This document shows, piece after piece, positions 48,728 to 57,762 of a stretch of 64,000 nt of DNA. Made by a program: the position numbers and the translations under genes. The notes under the pieces are model-generated. The model made no database searches and was not told the origin of the DNA. It saw only the letters and a program-made list of their open reading frames with translations. Origin of the DNA: Lentzea sp. NEAU-D7 (GTDB lineage: Bacteria; Actinomycetota; Actinomycetes; Mycobacteriales; Pseudonocardiaceae); the NCBI RefSeq assembly GCF_026242055.1, contig NZ_JAPJDL010000003.1:444796-508795 (forward strand), written 5' to 3'. Position 1 is the stretch's first letter; each line of letters opens with the position of its first letter.

Positions 48728-49963
48728 GTGAACTCGGGACCCCAGCAGCCGCCTCCACGGCGTCCTGTACCTCGTCGTGATGACCTGCAGCACGTGCGGG
48801 CCACACAGACTCCCCGCCCCGTGCCGCCGCCCGAGGCGACCCAGTTCACCAGTGCTTTCTCCGGAAGCCTGCCTCCGAGCGCCCAGCAGCAGCGTCCGCC
48901 CTTCCCCGGCCCGCCGCCGGGCACGCCCGCGCGCGGAATGCCCCAGCCGGGCCGTCCCGGTCCGCCTCCCGGAACGCCGCCGGGCGGAATGCCCCGCAGG
49001 CCGCCGATGCCGCCCCCGCGTCCCCGCCCGGTCGACCCGCCCACCGAGGTGATCCCGCGCGTCGAGGACGACTACGACGACGACGATTACTACGACGATG
49101 ACGAGTACTACGACGACGAGCCTCCGGCGAAGGACACCCCGCCGCCGGACAGCCTCGGGCGCAAGGCCGTGCGCGGCGTCGGCGAAGCCCTCATCACGAT
49201 GGGCCTGGTCGTGCTGCTGTTCGTCGTCTACGAGGTCTACGTGACCGACCTGCTCTCCGCGGAGAAGCAGCAGGACGCGACCGCCGCCCTCGACTCCGAA
49301 TGGAGCTCGAACGTCGTCACGCCGCCCCCGGCCGACCCGAACCGCAAGTCGCAGCTGAACCTCATCGAGGGCAAGGCGTTCGCGAAGATGTACATCCCGG
49401 TGTTCGGCAACGACTGGAAGTTCTCCGTCGTCGAGGGCACCACGGACAAGCACCTCGAGATCGGCCCCGGCCACTACAAGGACACCGCCCAGCCGGGCGA
49501 GGCGGGCAACTTCTCCATCGCGGGCCACCGCGTGGGCAAGGGCGCGCCGTTCAACGACCTCGACCTGCTCCAGTCCTGCAACTCGATCGTCGTGCAGACC
49601 CAGACCCAGTGGTTCGTCTACCGGGTGCTGCCGATGAGCAACGAGGTGGCCGGCTGGGCCTCGAACCCGAAGTCGAAGGAAGCCGCCTGCGCCGGCGTCG
49701 CCCCGCTGTCGACGACCTTCGGCGAGGCCTACTCGAAGACCGTCGGCCAGGAGATCGTCGTGCCGACCCAGGGCGAGGTCATCGCCCCCGTGCCGCACCA
49801 GGTGGGCGCGGCCGTGCCCGCCGACAAGCAGGCCAAGCTGCTCACGCTGACGACCTGCCACCCGCGCTTCTCCGACAAGCAGCGCCTGATCGTGCACGCC
49901 ATCGAGACCAAGAGCTACCCGGTGGCCGACGGCTTCGTGCCGCCCGAGATGACGGAGGGCTGA
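48728..49963 (+). CDS. Class E sortase
   Basis: 411 residues from GTG 48728, with GGAGG upstream. A Pro/Arg-rich N-terminus (about 1-110) leads into an acidic Asp/Tyr run (VEDDYDDDDYYDDDEYYDDE). A membrane helix is at about 155-177. The catalytic set is present: His in FSIAGHRVGKG, Cys in TLTTCHPRF (about 375-383), Arg in SDKQRLIVHA. Class E sortases anchor or join surface proteins bearing LAxTG-type signals. No sortase substrate is visible nearby. The gene is divergent from crgA. Confidence 0.9.
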   Translation: MNSGPQQPPPRRPVPRRDDLQHVRATQTPRPVPPPEATQFTSAFSGSLPPSAQQQRPPFPGPPPGTPARGMPQPGRPGPPPGTPPGGMPRRPPMPPPRPRPVDPPTEVIPRVEDDYDDDDYYDDDEYYDDEPPAKDTPPPDSLGRKAVRGVGEALITMGLVVLLFVVYEVYVTDLLSAEKQQDATAALDSEWSSNVVTPPPADPNRKSQLNLIEGKAFAKMYIPVFGNDWKFSVVEGTTDKHLEIGPGHYKDTAQPGEAGNFSIAGHRVGKGAPFNDLDLLQSCNSIVVQTQTQWFVYRVLPMSNEVAGWASNPKSKEAACAGVAPLSTTFGEAYSKTVGQEIVVPTQGEVIAPVPHQVGAAVPADKQAKLLTLTTCHPRFSDKQRLIVHAIETKSYPVADGFVPPEMTEG

Positions 49964-50118
49964 TGTACGGCTGGATCTGGCGGCACCTGCCGGGCCCGCT
50001 GTTCCTGCGGGTCATCGAGGCCGTCGTGCTGGTCGCCGGCATCGTGGCGCTGCTGATGTTCGTGGTGTTCCCGTGGGCGGAGCCGAAGCTGCCGTTCAAC
50101 AACGTCACCACCGAGTGA
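49963..50118 (+). CDS. Small single-helix membrane protein downstream of sortase
   Basis: 51 residues: MYGWIWRHLPGPLFLRVIEA, then a VVLVAGIVALLMFVVFPW helix and a short outside tail. Its ATG overlaps the sortase stop by one base (TGATG), so it is translationally coupled. Similar small ORFs sit between sortase and pabA in other actinomycetes. The function is unknown. Confidence 0.8.
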   Translation: MYGWIWRHLPGPLFLRVIEAVVLVAGIVALLMFVVFPWAEPKLPFNNVTTE

Positions 50119-50248
50119 GCTGCTCCTCGGCGAGCCGCAGTCAACGTCGCCTGACCGGGTGATGTCCAGCTGCGAGCATGGCGCTGAACCCGCTGTTTGC
50201 CCAGCTCAGCTCGCTGATCGGGTAGCGTGGTCTGGTGCGGCGGAGAAG

Positions 50249-50257
50249 TTGTCCACA
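50249..50257. promoter_or_regulatory. Single DnaA box
   Basis: TTGTCCACA, perfect actinobacterial consensus, followed by GG, in a non-coding region. Confidence 0.5.
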
Positions 50258-50551
50258 GGATGCCGGGCGTCGCAGGAACCAAAATCCCGCCGTTGTCGTT
50301 GCGCATGAGGAAGCGCGCGGGGGCAGCGGGCACAGGCTCGCCGTCCGGCCACTTTCAGAACCGGTCGGCTGCTCACCGAAGAGTTCGTGCACGGCGGGGA
50401 GTCGAGGCCGACGACCAAGAGGTCGCACACAAGCCACACCTCCCGTTCCGGGCGACCGTGTTGTCGGCGAGGTCTGCGTTTAGGCGATGCAAGCGGTTGC
50501 GCGGCTCGGCGTTCGTGGATCAAGTGTCCGCACCGGCGCTACCGGTATAAG

Positions 50552-50589
50552 TGAAGCCGCCATCGCGAGTACACGCGATGGCGGCTTCA
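50552..50589 (-). terminator. Terminator downstream of fprA
   Basis: A perfect 16-bp stem (TGAAGCCGCCATCGCG at 50552-50567 with 50574-50589), 6-nt loop, 31 bases after the reductase stop codon. Confidence 0.8.
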
Positions 50590-50620
50590 TCGGAGAACGG
50601 CCATCAGACGCTCGAGCAGG

Positions 50621-51964
50621 TCAGCCGTTCGAGATCGTGGTCATCTCCTCGCGCGAGACGACCTTCACGCGCTCGCGGCCGTGCGCCGCGCCCAGTGCGA
50701 TCTCGTGCGCGTCGAGACGGCCCCAGCCCTCGTTGGTCACGAACGGAACGCCGCGCTGCTCCAGGAACTCGACCACCGCCTCGTGCGCCGGCGTCGTGGC
50801 CTGGGGGAGTGCGGCGGCGTCTTCCAGGAGGCTCGTGATGGTCTCCAGGGCGTCGCCCTTGGTGTGGCCGATGAGGCCGATCGGGCCGCGCTTGATCCAG
50901 CCGGTCGTGTAGACGCCGGGGATGGGAACCTCGTCCAGGTCCAGCACGCGGCCGGCGAGGTGGGGGATCGTGCCCGAGACGTGGTCGAACGGGATGTCGG
51001 GCAGGTGCGTCGAGAGGTAGCCGACGGCGCGGTAGACGGCCTGGACGTCCCAGTCGGTGAAGACGCCCGTGCCGCGGACGTTGCCGTCGCCGGTCAGCTC
51101 CTGGGTTTCGGTGCGCAGGCCGGTGACGCGGTCGGAGCCGAGCACCTCGACCGGTGCCTCCAGGAAGTGCAGGTGCAGGCGGCGCGGGCGGTTGCCGACG
51201 TCGCGGATCGCCCACTCCTGGAGGGTCTTCACGATCATCTCGACCTGCTTGTTGGTCCTGATCGCGTGCATCGAGGCCTCGTCGAACTCGATGCCCTCGG
51301 CGTGGACGATCACCTCGACGTTCGGCGAGTGGTCGAGTTCGCGCAGTTCCAGCGGCGTGAACTTGGCCTGCGCCGGACCGCGGCGGCCGAAGACGTGCAC
51401 GTCCGTGACCGGGGAGGACGACAGGCCCTCGTAGACGTTCTGGGGGATCTCGGTCACCAGCAGCTCGTCCGCGGTCTTCGCCAGGATGCGGGCCACGTCC
51501 AGGGCGACGTTGCCGACGCCCAGCACCGCGACGGACCGCGCTTCCAGCGGCCAGGTGCGCGGGACGTCGGGGTGGCCGTCGTACCAGGACACGAAGTCCG
51601 CGGCGCCGTAGCTGCCGGGCAGGTCGATGCCGGGGATGTCGAGAGCGCGGTCGGCCGCGGCGCCGGTGGAGAAGATGACGGCGTCGTAGAACTGGCGCAG
51701 GTCGTCGAGCTTGATGTCGACGCCGTACTCGACGTTGCCGAAGAAGCGGATCGACGGCCGGTCGAGCACCTTCTGCAGGGCCGTGACGATGCCCTTGATG
51801 CGCGGGTGGTCGGGCGCGACGCCGTAGCGGACGAGGCCGTAGGGCGCCGGCAGCTTGTCGAAGAGGTCGATCTGCGCGTCGACGTCGGACTTGGTCAGGA
51901 TGTCGGCGGCGTAGACGCCCGCCGGTCCAGCGCCGACGACCGCGACGCGCAAGGAACGACTCAT
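50621..51964 (-). CDS. fprA: FprA-type ferredoxin/adrenodoxin NADP+ reductase
   Basis: 447 residues. FAD site VAVVGAGPAGVYAADILTKS (about 7-26), APYGLVRYGVAPDHP (about 40-54) and NADP site SVAVLGVGNVALDVARIL (about 143-160). The C-terminal TTGWIKRGPIGLIGHTKGDA is typical of the adrenodoxin-reductase family. It moves electrons between NADPH and ferredoxin, for P450s or iron metabolism. An IdeR/DtxR-type iron box lies 11 bases before the ATG. The gene is inserted between sortase and pabA, where mycobacteria have none. Confidence 0.92.
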   Translation of the reverse strand: MSRSLRVAVVGAGPAGVYAADILTKSDVDAQIDLFDKLPAPYGLVRYGVAPDHPRIKGIVTALQKVLDRPSIRFFGNVEYGVDIKLDDLRQFYDAVIFSTGAAADRALDIPGIDLPGSYGAADFVSWYDGHPDVPRTWPLEARSVAVLGVGNVALDVARILAKTADELLVTEIPQNVYEGLSSSPVTDVHVFGRRGPAQAKFTPLELRELDHSPNVEVIVHAEGIEFDEASMHAIRTNKQVEMIVKTLQEWAIRDVGNRPRRLHLHFLEAPVEVLGSDRVTGLRTETQELTGDGNVRGTGVFTDWDVQAVYRAVGYLSTHLPDIPFDHVSGTIPHLAGRVLDLDEVPIPGVYTTGWIKRGPIGLIGHTKGDALETITSLLEDAAALPQATTPAHEAVVEFLEQRGVPFVTNEGWGRLDAHEIALGAAHGRERVKVVSREEMTTISNG

Positions 51965-51974
51965 GACACCTATT

Positions 51975-51993
51975 TTAGGGTAGCCTTACCTCA
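51975..51993 (-). promoter_or_regulatory. Iron box (IdeR/DtxR operator) upstream of fprA
   Basis: TTAGGGTAGCCTTACCTCA agrees with the 19-bp consensus TTAGGTTAGSCTAACCTAA at 16 positions. It lies directly in front of the fprA start. It predicts repression when iron is plentiful. Confidence 0.8.
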
Positions 51994-52029
51994 GCGGAGA
52001 CGAGAGCTAACTCACTCGACTCGACCGAC

Positions 52030-52035
52030 TAGGCT
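52030..52035 (+). promoter_or_regulatory. -10 box TAGGCT of a leaderless promoter (pabA)
   Basis: TAGGCT ends six bases before the ATG at 52042; no Shine-Dalgarno sequence is present. Confidence 0.45.
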
Positions 52036-52041
52036 CTGTCC

Positions 52042-52683
52042 ATGCGCGTGCTCGTGGTCGACAACTACGACAGCTTCGTCTACAACCTGGTCCAGTACCT
52101 GGCACAGCTGGGTGCGGAGTGCGTCGTGCGGCGCAACGACGAGGTGGACCTCGACGAGATCGGCAAGGTCGACGGCGTCCTCGTCAGCCCCGGCCCCGGC
52201 ACGCCGGAGCGCGCGGGCGCGAGCATCGACGTCATCAGGAAGTGCGCCGACACCGGCAAGCCCGTCTTCGGCGTGTGCCTCGGCCACCAGGCCATCGGTG
52301 TCGTCTGGGGCGGCACGGTCGACCGCGCGCCCGAGCTGTTGCACGGCAAGACGAGCATCGTCTTCCACGAGGGCAAGGGCGTTCTCGCCGGCGTGCCGCA
52401 GCCGTTCATCGCGACGCGCTACCACTCGCTGACGGTGCTGCCCGAGACGATCCCCGCCGAGTTCGAGGTCACCGGCAAGACCGAGAGCGGCATCGTGATG
52501 GGCATGCGCCACAAGGAGCTCCCGGTCGAGGGTGTGCAGTTCCACCCCGAGTCGGTGCTGACCGACGGCGGCCACCGCATGCTCGCCAACTGGCTCAAGG
52601 TCTGCGGCTTCGAGGTTCCCGAGGCCACGGTCGCGACGCTCGAGAACGGCATGCGCACGCTCGCCGCGGCCGCGCGTCTGTAG
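52042..52683 (+). CDS. pabA: Aminodeoxychorismate/anthranilate synthase glutamine amidotransferase subunit
   Basis: 213 residues, class I glutamine amidotransferase. The N-terminus is RVLVVDNYDSFVYNLVQYLA, the nucleophile Cys is in FGVCLGHQAIG (about 75-85), and the His-Glu pair is in VQFHPESVLT (about 168-177). It supplies ammonia for p-aminobenzoate or anthranilate. The chromosomal place matches Rv0013 (annotated trpG). With no pabB or trpE nearby, either or both roles are possible. Confidence 0.92.
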   Translation: MRVLVVDNYDSFVYNLVQYLAQLGAECVVRRNDEVDLDEIGKVDGVLVSPGPGTPERAGASIDVIRKCADTGKPVFGVCLGHQAIGVVWGGTVDRAPELLHGKTSIVFHEGKGVLAGVPQPFIATRYHSLTVLPETIPAEFEVTGKTESGIVMGMRHKELPVEGVQFHPESVLTDGGHRMLANWLKVCGFEVPEATVATLENGMRTLAAAARL

Positions 52684-52690
52684 CAGGCGA

Positions 52691-52730
52691 CGAAAAGGGG
52701 CGGCTTCCTCGAGGAAGCCGCCCCTTTTCG
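52691..52730. terminator. Bidirectional terminator between pabA and pknB
   Basis: A perfect 40-bp palindrome: CGAAAAGGGGCGGCTTCCTC (52691-52710) and its complement (52711-52730), ending CCCCTTTTCG on both strands. It serves two convergent genes. Confidence 0.92.
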
Positions 52731-52743
52731 CACGTTCAGAGAA

Positions 52744-54744
52744 TCAACTTCCGCCGATCCCCAGCTGGCCGACCGTCACGGTCACCGCGGTGCCCTTGGT
52801 GATCGACGTGCCCTTGGCCGGCTGCTGCGTCAGCACCTGGTCGCGCTTCGACGGGTCGGTGACCGTCTCCTTCTGCACGTTGAAGGCGGCGTTCCAGCCC
52901 AGCGACCTCAGCTTCTGCTCGGCTTCCCGCTGCGTCATGCCCACCAGGTCCGGCATCTCGAACTGGTTGCCCTTCGAGACCCTCAGCGTGACCGTCGTGC
53001 CCTTGTCCGCCTTGCTGTTGGCGACCGGGTTCTGCGAGATGACGGTGCCCTCGGGCTTGGCGCTGTCGACCGGTTCGATGACGACCTTGAAGCCGGAGCC
53101 CTCCAGCGTCTGGCGAGCGTCGGCCTCGTCGTCGTTCACGACGCCGGGCACGTTCACCTTGTCCGGCGCCCTGCCGAGCTGGATGTTGATCGTGCCGCCC
53201 TTTTTCAGCTTCAGCCCGACCTCGGGGTTCTGCTGTGCGACCTTGCCGGCCTTGGTCGCGTCGTCGACCTCGATGGACTCGCCCTGCTGCAGCTTGAAGC
53301 CGTTGGGGTCCTTGTCCAGGATCGCCTGGGCCTCCAGCGCCGTCTTGCCCTTCAGGTCGGGGACCGTTCCCTCACCGGGAGGCGCGCCGACGGAGATGGT
53401 GACCTGACCGCCCTTGATCAGCTGGGTGCCCTCCGGCGGGTTGGTGCTGATCACCTTGTTGATCTGGTCGGCGTTGCACTTCGCGGCGGCGCCGTTCGGG
53501 CCGGGCTCGCAGGCGACGTCCTCCTGGAGGGCCACGAGGCCGACCTTCTGGATCCTCTCCTTGGCCTCCAGCGGACTCAGGCCCACGATCGACGGGACCG
53601 AGACCTTCTCCGTCGCCTGGCTGCCCTGGTCCATCGCGTTCTTGGTGATCCACGCGGCAAGACCGAGAACGGCCATGCACAGGATCACCACCAACGTGAC
53701 CATGATGGCCTTCTTGCGCTTCGCGCGACGCTCTTCTTCCTCGTCGGCGATCGGGTCGTAGTCGTCGTCCGGCTCCGACTTCAACGCGGCCGGGCGGTGC
53801 CTGCCGCCGGACACGACCTGCGTGCGCGCGGGACGTGCCGCCGCCTGCTCGTTCATCACGGCGGTGCGGTCCTCGGCCGTCATCACGGCGGGCGCGGACG
53901 GGCGCTGACCCGACAGCACGCGCACCAGGTCGCCGCGCATCTCCGCAGCCGACTGGTAGCGGTTCGCCGGGCCCTTCGACATCGCCTTCAGCACGATCGC
54001 GTCGAGCTGCGGCGACACCTTCGGGTTCAGCTGCGACGGGGCCTTCGGGTCTTCCCGCACGTGCTGGTACGCGACGGCGACGGGCGAGTCACCGGTGAAC
54101 GGGGGCTCGCCGGTGAGCAGTTCGAACAGCACGCAACCGGCGGCGTAGACGTCGGAACGGGCGTCGACGGACTCGCCGCGCGCCTGCTCCGGCGACAGGT
54201 ACTGGGCGGTGCCGATGACGGCGGCGGTCTGGGTGACCGCGGCCTGGCCGTCGTGCAGCGCGCGGGCGATGCCGAAGTCCATCACCTTCACGGCGCCGGA
54301 CTTCGTGATCATCACGTTCGCCGGCTTCACGTCGCGGTGGACGATGCCGTGCCGGTGGCTGAAGTCGAGCGCGGCCGAGACGTCGGCCATGACCTCCATG
54401 GCGCGCTTGCCCGACAGCGGGCCCTGCGTCTTCACGATGTCGCGCAACGTTCGCCCGTCGACGAACTCCATCACGATGTACGGCAGCGGGCCGTACTCGG
54501 TCTGCGTCTCACCTGTGTCGTAGACGGCGACGATCGCCGGGTGGTTCAGGGCGGCGGAGTTCTGCGCCTCACGTCGGAATCGTTCCTGGAACTGGGAGTC
54601 ACGGGCGAGGTCGGCCCGCAGCACCTTGATCGCCACGTCTCTGCCGAGGCGGACGTCCCGCCCCTTGTGGACCTCGGACATGCCGCCGTACCCGAGAGTC
54701 TCACCCAGTTCGTAGCGGTTTGAGAGCAGTCGCGGAGTGCTCAT
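52744..54744 (-). CDS. pknB: Ser/Thr protein kinase PknB with four PASTA domains
   Basis: 666 residues. Kinase domain (about 11-275): Gly loop LGYGGMSEV, Lys 40 in DVAIKVL, HRDVKPANV (Asp about 138), DFG in VMDFGIA. The activation loop TQTAAVIGTAQYLSPEQ carries the Thr pair that is autophosphorylated in mycobacteria. A juxtamembrane linker with DDDYDPIADEEEER is followed by a helix at about 347-367. Four PASTA repeats follow (begin VSVPSIVG, GTVPDLKG, VNVPGVVN, FEMPDLVG). It senses muropeptides or lipid II and controls elongation and division. Last gene of the fhaB-to-pknB operon. Confidence 0.97.
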   Translation of the reverse strand: MSTPRLLSNRYELGETLGYGGMSEVHKGRDVRLGRDVAIKVLRADLARDSQFQERFRREAQNSAALNHPAIVAVYDTGETQTEYGPLPYIVMEFVDGRTLRDIVKTQGPLSGKRAMEVMADVSAALDFSHRHGIVHRDVKPANVMITKSGAVKVMDFGIARALHDGQAAVTQTAAVIGTAQYLSPEQARGESVDARSDVYAAGCVLFELLTGEPPFTGDSPVAVAYQHVREDPKAPSQLNPKVSPQLDAIVLKAMSKGPANRYQSAAEMRGDLVRVLSGQRPSAPAVMTAEDRTAVMNEQAAARPARTQVVSGGRHRPAALKSEPDDDYDPIADEEEERRAKRKKAIMVTLVVILCMAVLGLAAWITKNAMDQGSQATEKVSVPSIVGLSPLEAKERIQKVGLVALQEDVACEPGPNGAAAKCNADQINKVISTNPPEGTQLIKGGQVTISVGAPPGEGTVPDLKGKTALEAQAILDKDPNGFKLQQGESIEVDDATKAGKVAQQNPEVGLKLKKGGTINIQLGRAPDKVNVPGVVNDDEADARQTLEGSGFKVVIEPVDSAKPEGTVISQNPVANSKADKGTTVTLRVSKGNQFEMPDLVGMTQREAEQKLRSLGWNAAFNVQKETVTDPSKRDQVLTQQPAKGTSITKGTAVTVTVGQLGIGGS

Positions 54745-54799
54745 CGGTGCTTCGTCCCGCTCCTCGTCGACGGTGTTCCGAACTCGGTTCTGGTCTTGC

Positions 54800-56290
54800 T
54801 CATGGCGCGCACGTCACCTTCACCTGCGAGCCGACCGGCACCTCGCCTGTCGGCGCGATGGCGGTGACCCGGCACTTCTTCAAGTCGCCCGGCGCTGTGC
54901 CCTGCGCGCTCTGCACCTTGGGCTCCAGGCCGTGGTCGATCAGCTCGATGCTGACCGCGTCGCCGGAACGACCGATGTAGTCGTCCTCGTTGATCCGCAT
55001 CGGCTGGCTGCCCGGTATGCGATCGGCGGAGTCGGGCTTCGCCTGACCGCTCGCCGGAGCGTTCGGGTTCGCCGTGCTGGACGTCGTCGTCGGCCGGCCG
55101 CCTTGCCCGGTGGCGCCGTTCTCCCCGGCGGTCAGCTTCCACAGGACTACCACGCCGACCACCAGCAGCACAGCCACCAGGACAGCGACCATAACCCAGA
55201 CGGCGGTCCGGTTTCTCCCCGGCGGCGTCGGCATGGGGGTGAACGTTCCGGTCTGGTGCGCCGGCTGCATCCCGGTGTGGTGCGCCGGTTGCATCGCCGG
55301 ATGGGTGCCGGGACGGCCCTGTGCACCGGTGTGGTGCTGCATCTGCGGTGGGATCGGCAGCGGCTGCGACGCCTGGGGCGGAGGCGGTGGCGCCTGCACG
55401 ACCTGCTGCTGCGGAACCGGCTGGGGCATCGTGAACCCGGACGGCGTCGGCAGCGGCTGGCCCACCCGCACCGCGCTGACGGCCGCGGCGAACTCCCCGC
55501 CGGTCCGGTAGCGCTGCCTCGGGTCCTTCACCAGCGTGGCCTCGATCAACGCCCGCGCACCCGGAGGGACGTCCGGCGGCAACGGCGGCGCGATGTCGCG
55601 GATGTGCATCATCGCGACCGTCACCGCGTTGTCCGAGAGGAACGGCCGGTGCCCGGCCATGCACTCGTAGCCACACACTGCCAACGAGTAGACGTCGCTC
55701 GCCGGTTCGGCCTCACCGCCGAGAGCCTGCTCGGGGGCGATGTAGTGCGCGGTGCCCATCACCATGCCGGACCGCGTCACGGGAGCCGCGTCCACGGCCT
55801 TCGCGATGCCGAAGTCGGTGATCTTCACCTTCCCCGACGGGGTGACCATGATGTTGCCGGGCTTCACGTCGCGGTGCACGAGCCCGCGTTCGTGGGCCGC
55901 CTGCAACGCGTTCCCGGTCTGCTCCAGCAGGTCGAGCGTCACGTCGGCGGTCAGCCTGCCCCGGGAGATGATCGTCGCGAGCGGTTCGCCCTCGACGAGC
56001 TCCATCACCAGGTAGGCGGTGTCCTCCGGCCCGTCCGCGATCGACGCGGTCTCGCCGTAGTCGTGCACCGACGCGATGCCGGGGTGGTTGAGCGACGCGG
56101 TCATCCGCGCCTCGACGCGGAACCGGTGCAGGAACTCGGGATCTCCGGAGAGCTCCGCCTTGAGCACCTTCACCGCGACGCGGCGGTCGAGCCTGTCGTC
56201 CGCCGCCTCCCAGACCTCGCCCATGCCACCGACCGCTATCCGCCTGGTGAGGCGGTAGCGGTCGGCGAGGAGCTGGCCCGTGGTCAGCAT
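54800..56290 (-). CDS. pknA: Ser/Thr protein kinase PknA
   Basis: 496 residues. Kinase domain (about 12-270): VGGMGEV, AVKVLK (Lys about 41), [26 protein letters not shown] long Pro/Gln-rich linker contains [18 protein letters not shown] repeats (about 320-350). The helix [20 protein letters not shown] (about 363-383) is followed by a Thr/Ser-rich outside region of about 110 residues. The extracytoplasmic tail is longer than usual in mycobacterial PknA and lacks PASTA repeats. It works with PknB on cell shape and division proteins. Confidence 0.95.
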   Translation of the reverse strand: MLTTGQLLADRYRLTRRIAVGGMGEVWEAADDRLDRRVAVKVLKAELSGDPEFLHRFRVEARMTASLNHPGIASVHDYGETASIADGPEDTAYLVMELVEGEPLATIISRGRLTADVTLDLLEQTGNALQAAHERGLVHRDVKPGNIMVTPSGKVKITDFGIAKAVDAAPVTRSGMVMGTAHYIAPEQALGGEAEPASDVYSLAVCGYECMAGHRPFLSDNAVTVAMMHIRDIAPPLPPDVPPGARALIEATLVKDPRQRYRTGGEFAAAVSAVRVGQPLPTPSGFTMPQPVPQQQVVQAPPPPPQASQPLPIPPQMQHHTGAQGRPGTHPAMQPAHHTGMQPAHQTGTFTPMPTPPGRNRTAVWVMVAVLVAVLLVVGVVVLWKLTAGENGATGQGGRPTTTSSTANPNAPASGQAKPDSADRIPGSQPMRINEDDYIGRSGDAVSIELIDHGLEPKVQSAQGTAPGDLKKCRVTAIAPTGEVPVGSQVKVTCAP

Positions 56291-57762
56291 CAGCGACCCG
56301 CCAGGTACGCGTTCATCACGGCGCGCCCGATCGGCGCGGCGACCTTGCCACCGGTGGCGCCCAGACCGCGGTCGCCGCCGTCCTCCACGATGACCGCGAT
56401 CGCGATCTCCGGCTTCTGGGCCGGCGCGAACGCGATGTACCAGGCGTGCGGCTTGTTCTTCGTCACGTCGGCACCGTGCTCGGCGGTACCGGTCTTCGAC
56501 GCCACCTGCACGTTCTGCAGGCGGCCCTCGCCACCGGTGTTGGTCTCCGACTGGATCATCATGTCGCGCAGGGCGTTGGCGTTGGCCGTGCTCATCGCGG
56601 TGTCGACCTGGTCCGGCTCGGTGTCGTCGATCGACTTCAGGTCCGGGCCGAGGATCTTCGACACCAGGTACGGCTGCATGCGCTTGCCGTTGTTCGCGAT
56701 CGTCGCCGCGATCACCGCGTTCTCGAGCGGGGTGATCTGCACGTCGCGCTGGCCGATGCCGGTCTGGTAGAGCGCCGCGTCGTCCGGGATCGGGCCGAGC
56801 GTCGAGGTCTCGACGGCCAGCGGCACCGCGAGGTCCGGGTCGTTGAAGCCGAACTTCTCCGCCTGGCGGCGCAGCTTGTTCGCGCCGAGCTGGCCCGCCA
56901 TCTCACCGAACGCCGTGTTGCACGACTTGGCGAGCGCGGTCTCCATCGACACCGTCTCGCCGGGGCCGCACGGGGTGCCGTTGAAGTTCGGCAGCGGGGT
57001 CTGGCTGCCGGGCAGGGTGATCGACCCCTTGGCGGTGTACTGCGTGTCCTTGTTCTTGCCGTCGGCCAGCGCCGCGGCGGCCACGACGACCTTCAACGTC
57101 GAGCCGGCCGGGTACAGGGCCTGCGTCGCGCGGTTGACCAGCGGGTCGCCCGCGTCCTTGGCGGTGAGCTGCTTCCACGCCGCCGCCTGCTCGTTCACGT
57201 CGTGGCTCGCGAGCAGGTTCGGGTCGTAGGACGGCGTGCTCGCCATCGCGAGGATCTCGCCGGTGTCCGGCTTGATCGCGACGACCGAGCCGGTGAAGCC
57301 CTTCGCCGTCAGCTGGTCGTACGCGGTCTGCTGCACCTTGGAGTTCAGGGTGAGCTGCACGTTGCCACCGACCGGGTCGCGGCCGGTGATCAACGCGGAG
57401 ACGCGGCGCGTGAACAGCCTGTCGTCCGAGCCGTTGAGGAGGTCGTTCTCGGCGCGCTCCATGCCGGAGGTGCCGTACGTGACCGACAGGTAGCCGGTGA
57501 CGGGGGCGTAGGCGGGACCGCTGTTGTAGGTGCGCAGGAACCGGAGACGGTCGCTCGTCTCCTTGACGTCCGCGATCACGGTGCCGTCGGCGACGGTGAT
57601 CAGACCGCGCTTGCGGGCGTACTCGTCGAGCAGCACCCGGCGGTTGTAGGCGTTCTTGCGCCACTCGTCGGCGTTGATCACCTGCACCCACGTGGCGTTG
57701 CCCAGCAGGAGCACGATCATCACCATCATGGCCATGCCGACGCGGCGGAGCGGTGTGTTCAT
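56290..57762 (-). CDS. pbpA: Penicillin-binding protein PbpA (class B transpeptidase)
   Basis: 490 residues from ATG 57762, overlapping the rodA stop (ATGA). An N-terminal signal-anchor ([20 protein letters not shown], about 8-27) is followed by the transpeptidase domain with SxxK in [10 protein letters not shown] (about 223-232), SxN in [10 protein letters not shown] and KTG in [11 protein letters not shown]. It cross-links peptidoglycan with RodA as glycosyltransferase partner. Longer open frames upstream lie antisense to or across rodA and are not coding. Confidence 0.96.
   Translation of the reverse strand: MNTPLRRVGMAMMVMIVLLLGNATWVQVINADEWRKNAYNRRVLLDEYARKRGLITVADGTVIADVKETSDRLRFLRTYNSGPAYAPVTGYLSVTYGTSGMERAENDLLNGSDDRLFTRRVSALITGRDPVGGNVQLTLNSKVQQTAYDQLTAKGFTGSVVAIKPDTGEILAMASTPSYDPNLLASHDVNEQAAAWKQLTAKDAGDPLVNRATQALYPAGSTLKVVVAAAALADGKNKDTQYTAKGSITLPGSQTPLPNFNGTPCGPGETVSMETALAKSCNTAFGEMAGQLGANKLRRQAEKFGFNDPDLAVPLAVETSTLGPIPDDAALYQTGIGQRDVQITPLENAVIAATIANNGKRMQPYLVSKILGPDLKSIDDTEPDQVDTAMSTANANALRDMMIQSETNTGGEGRLQNVQVASKTGTAEHGADVTKNKPHAWYIAFAPAQKPEIAIAVIVEDGGDRGLGATGGKVAAPIGRAVMNAYLAGR

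Larger units (their letters stand above)
50119..50620. other. 502-bp intergenic region, mostly unassigned
   Basis: No convincing gene. It contains a perfect DnaA box TTGTCCACA (50249-50257) and the fprA terminator (50552-50589). The open frames through 50227-50550 have poor coding character and no domain. Confidence 0.6.

Noticed and set aside
50227..50550. 107-codon ORF downstream of the sortase operon
   Set aside because: Atypical composition, no recognisable domain and no ribosome-binding site.
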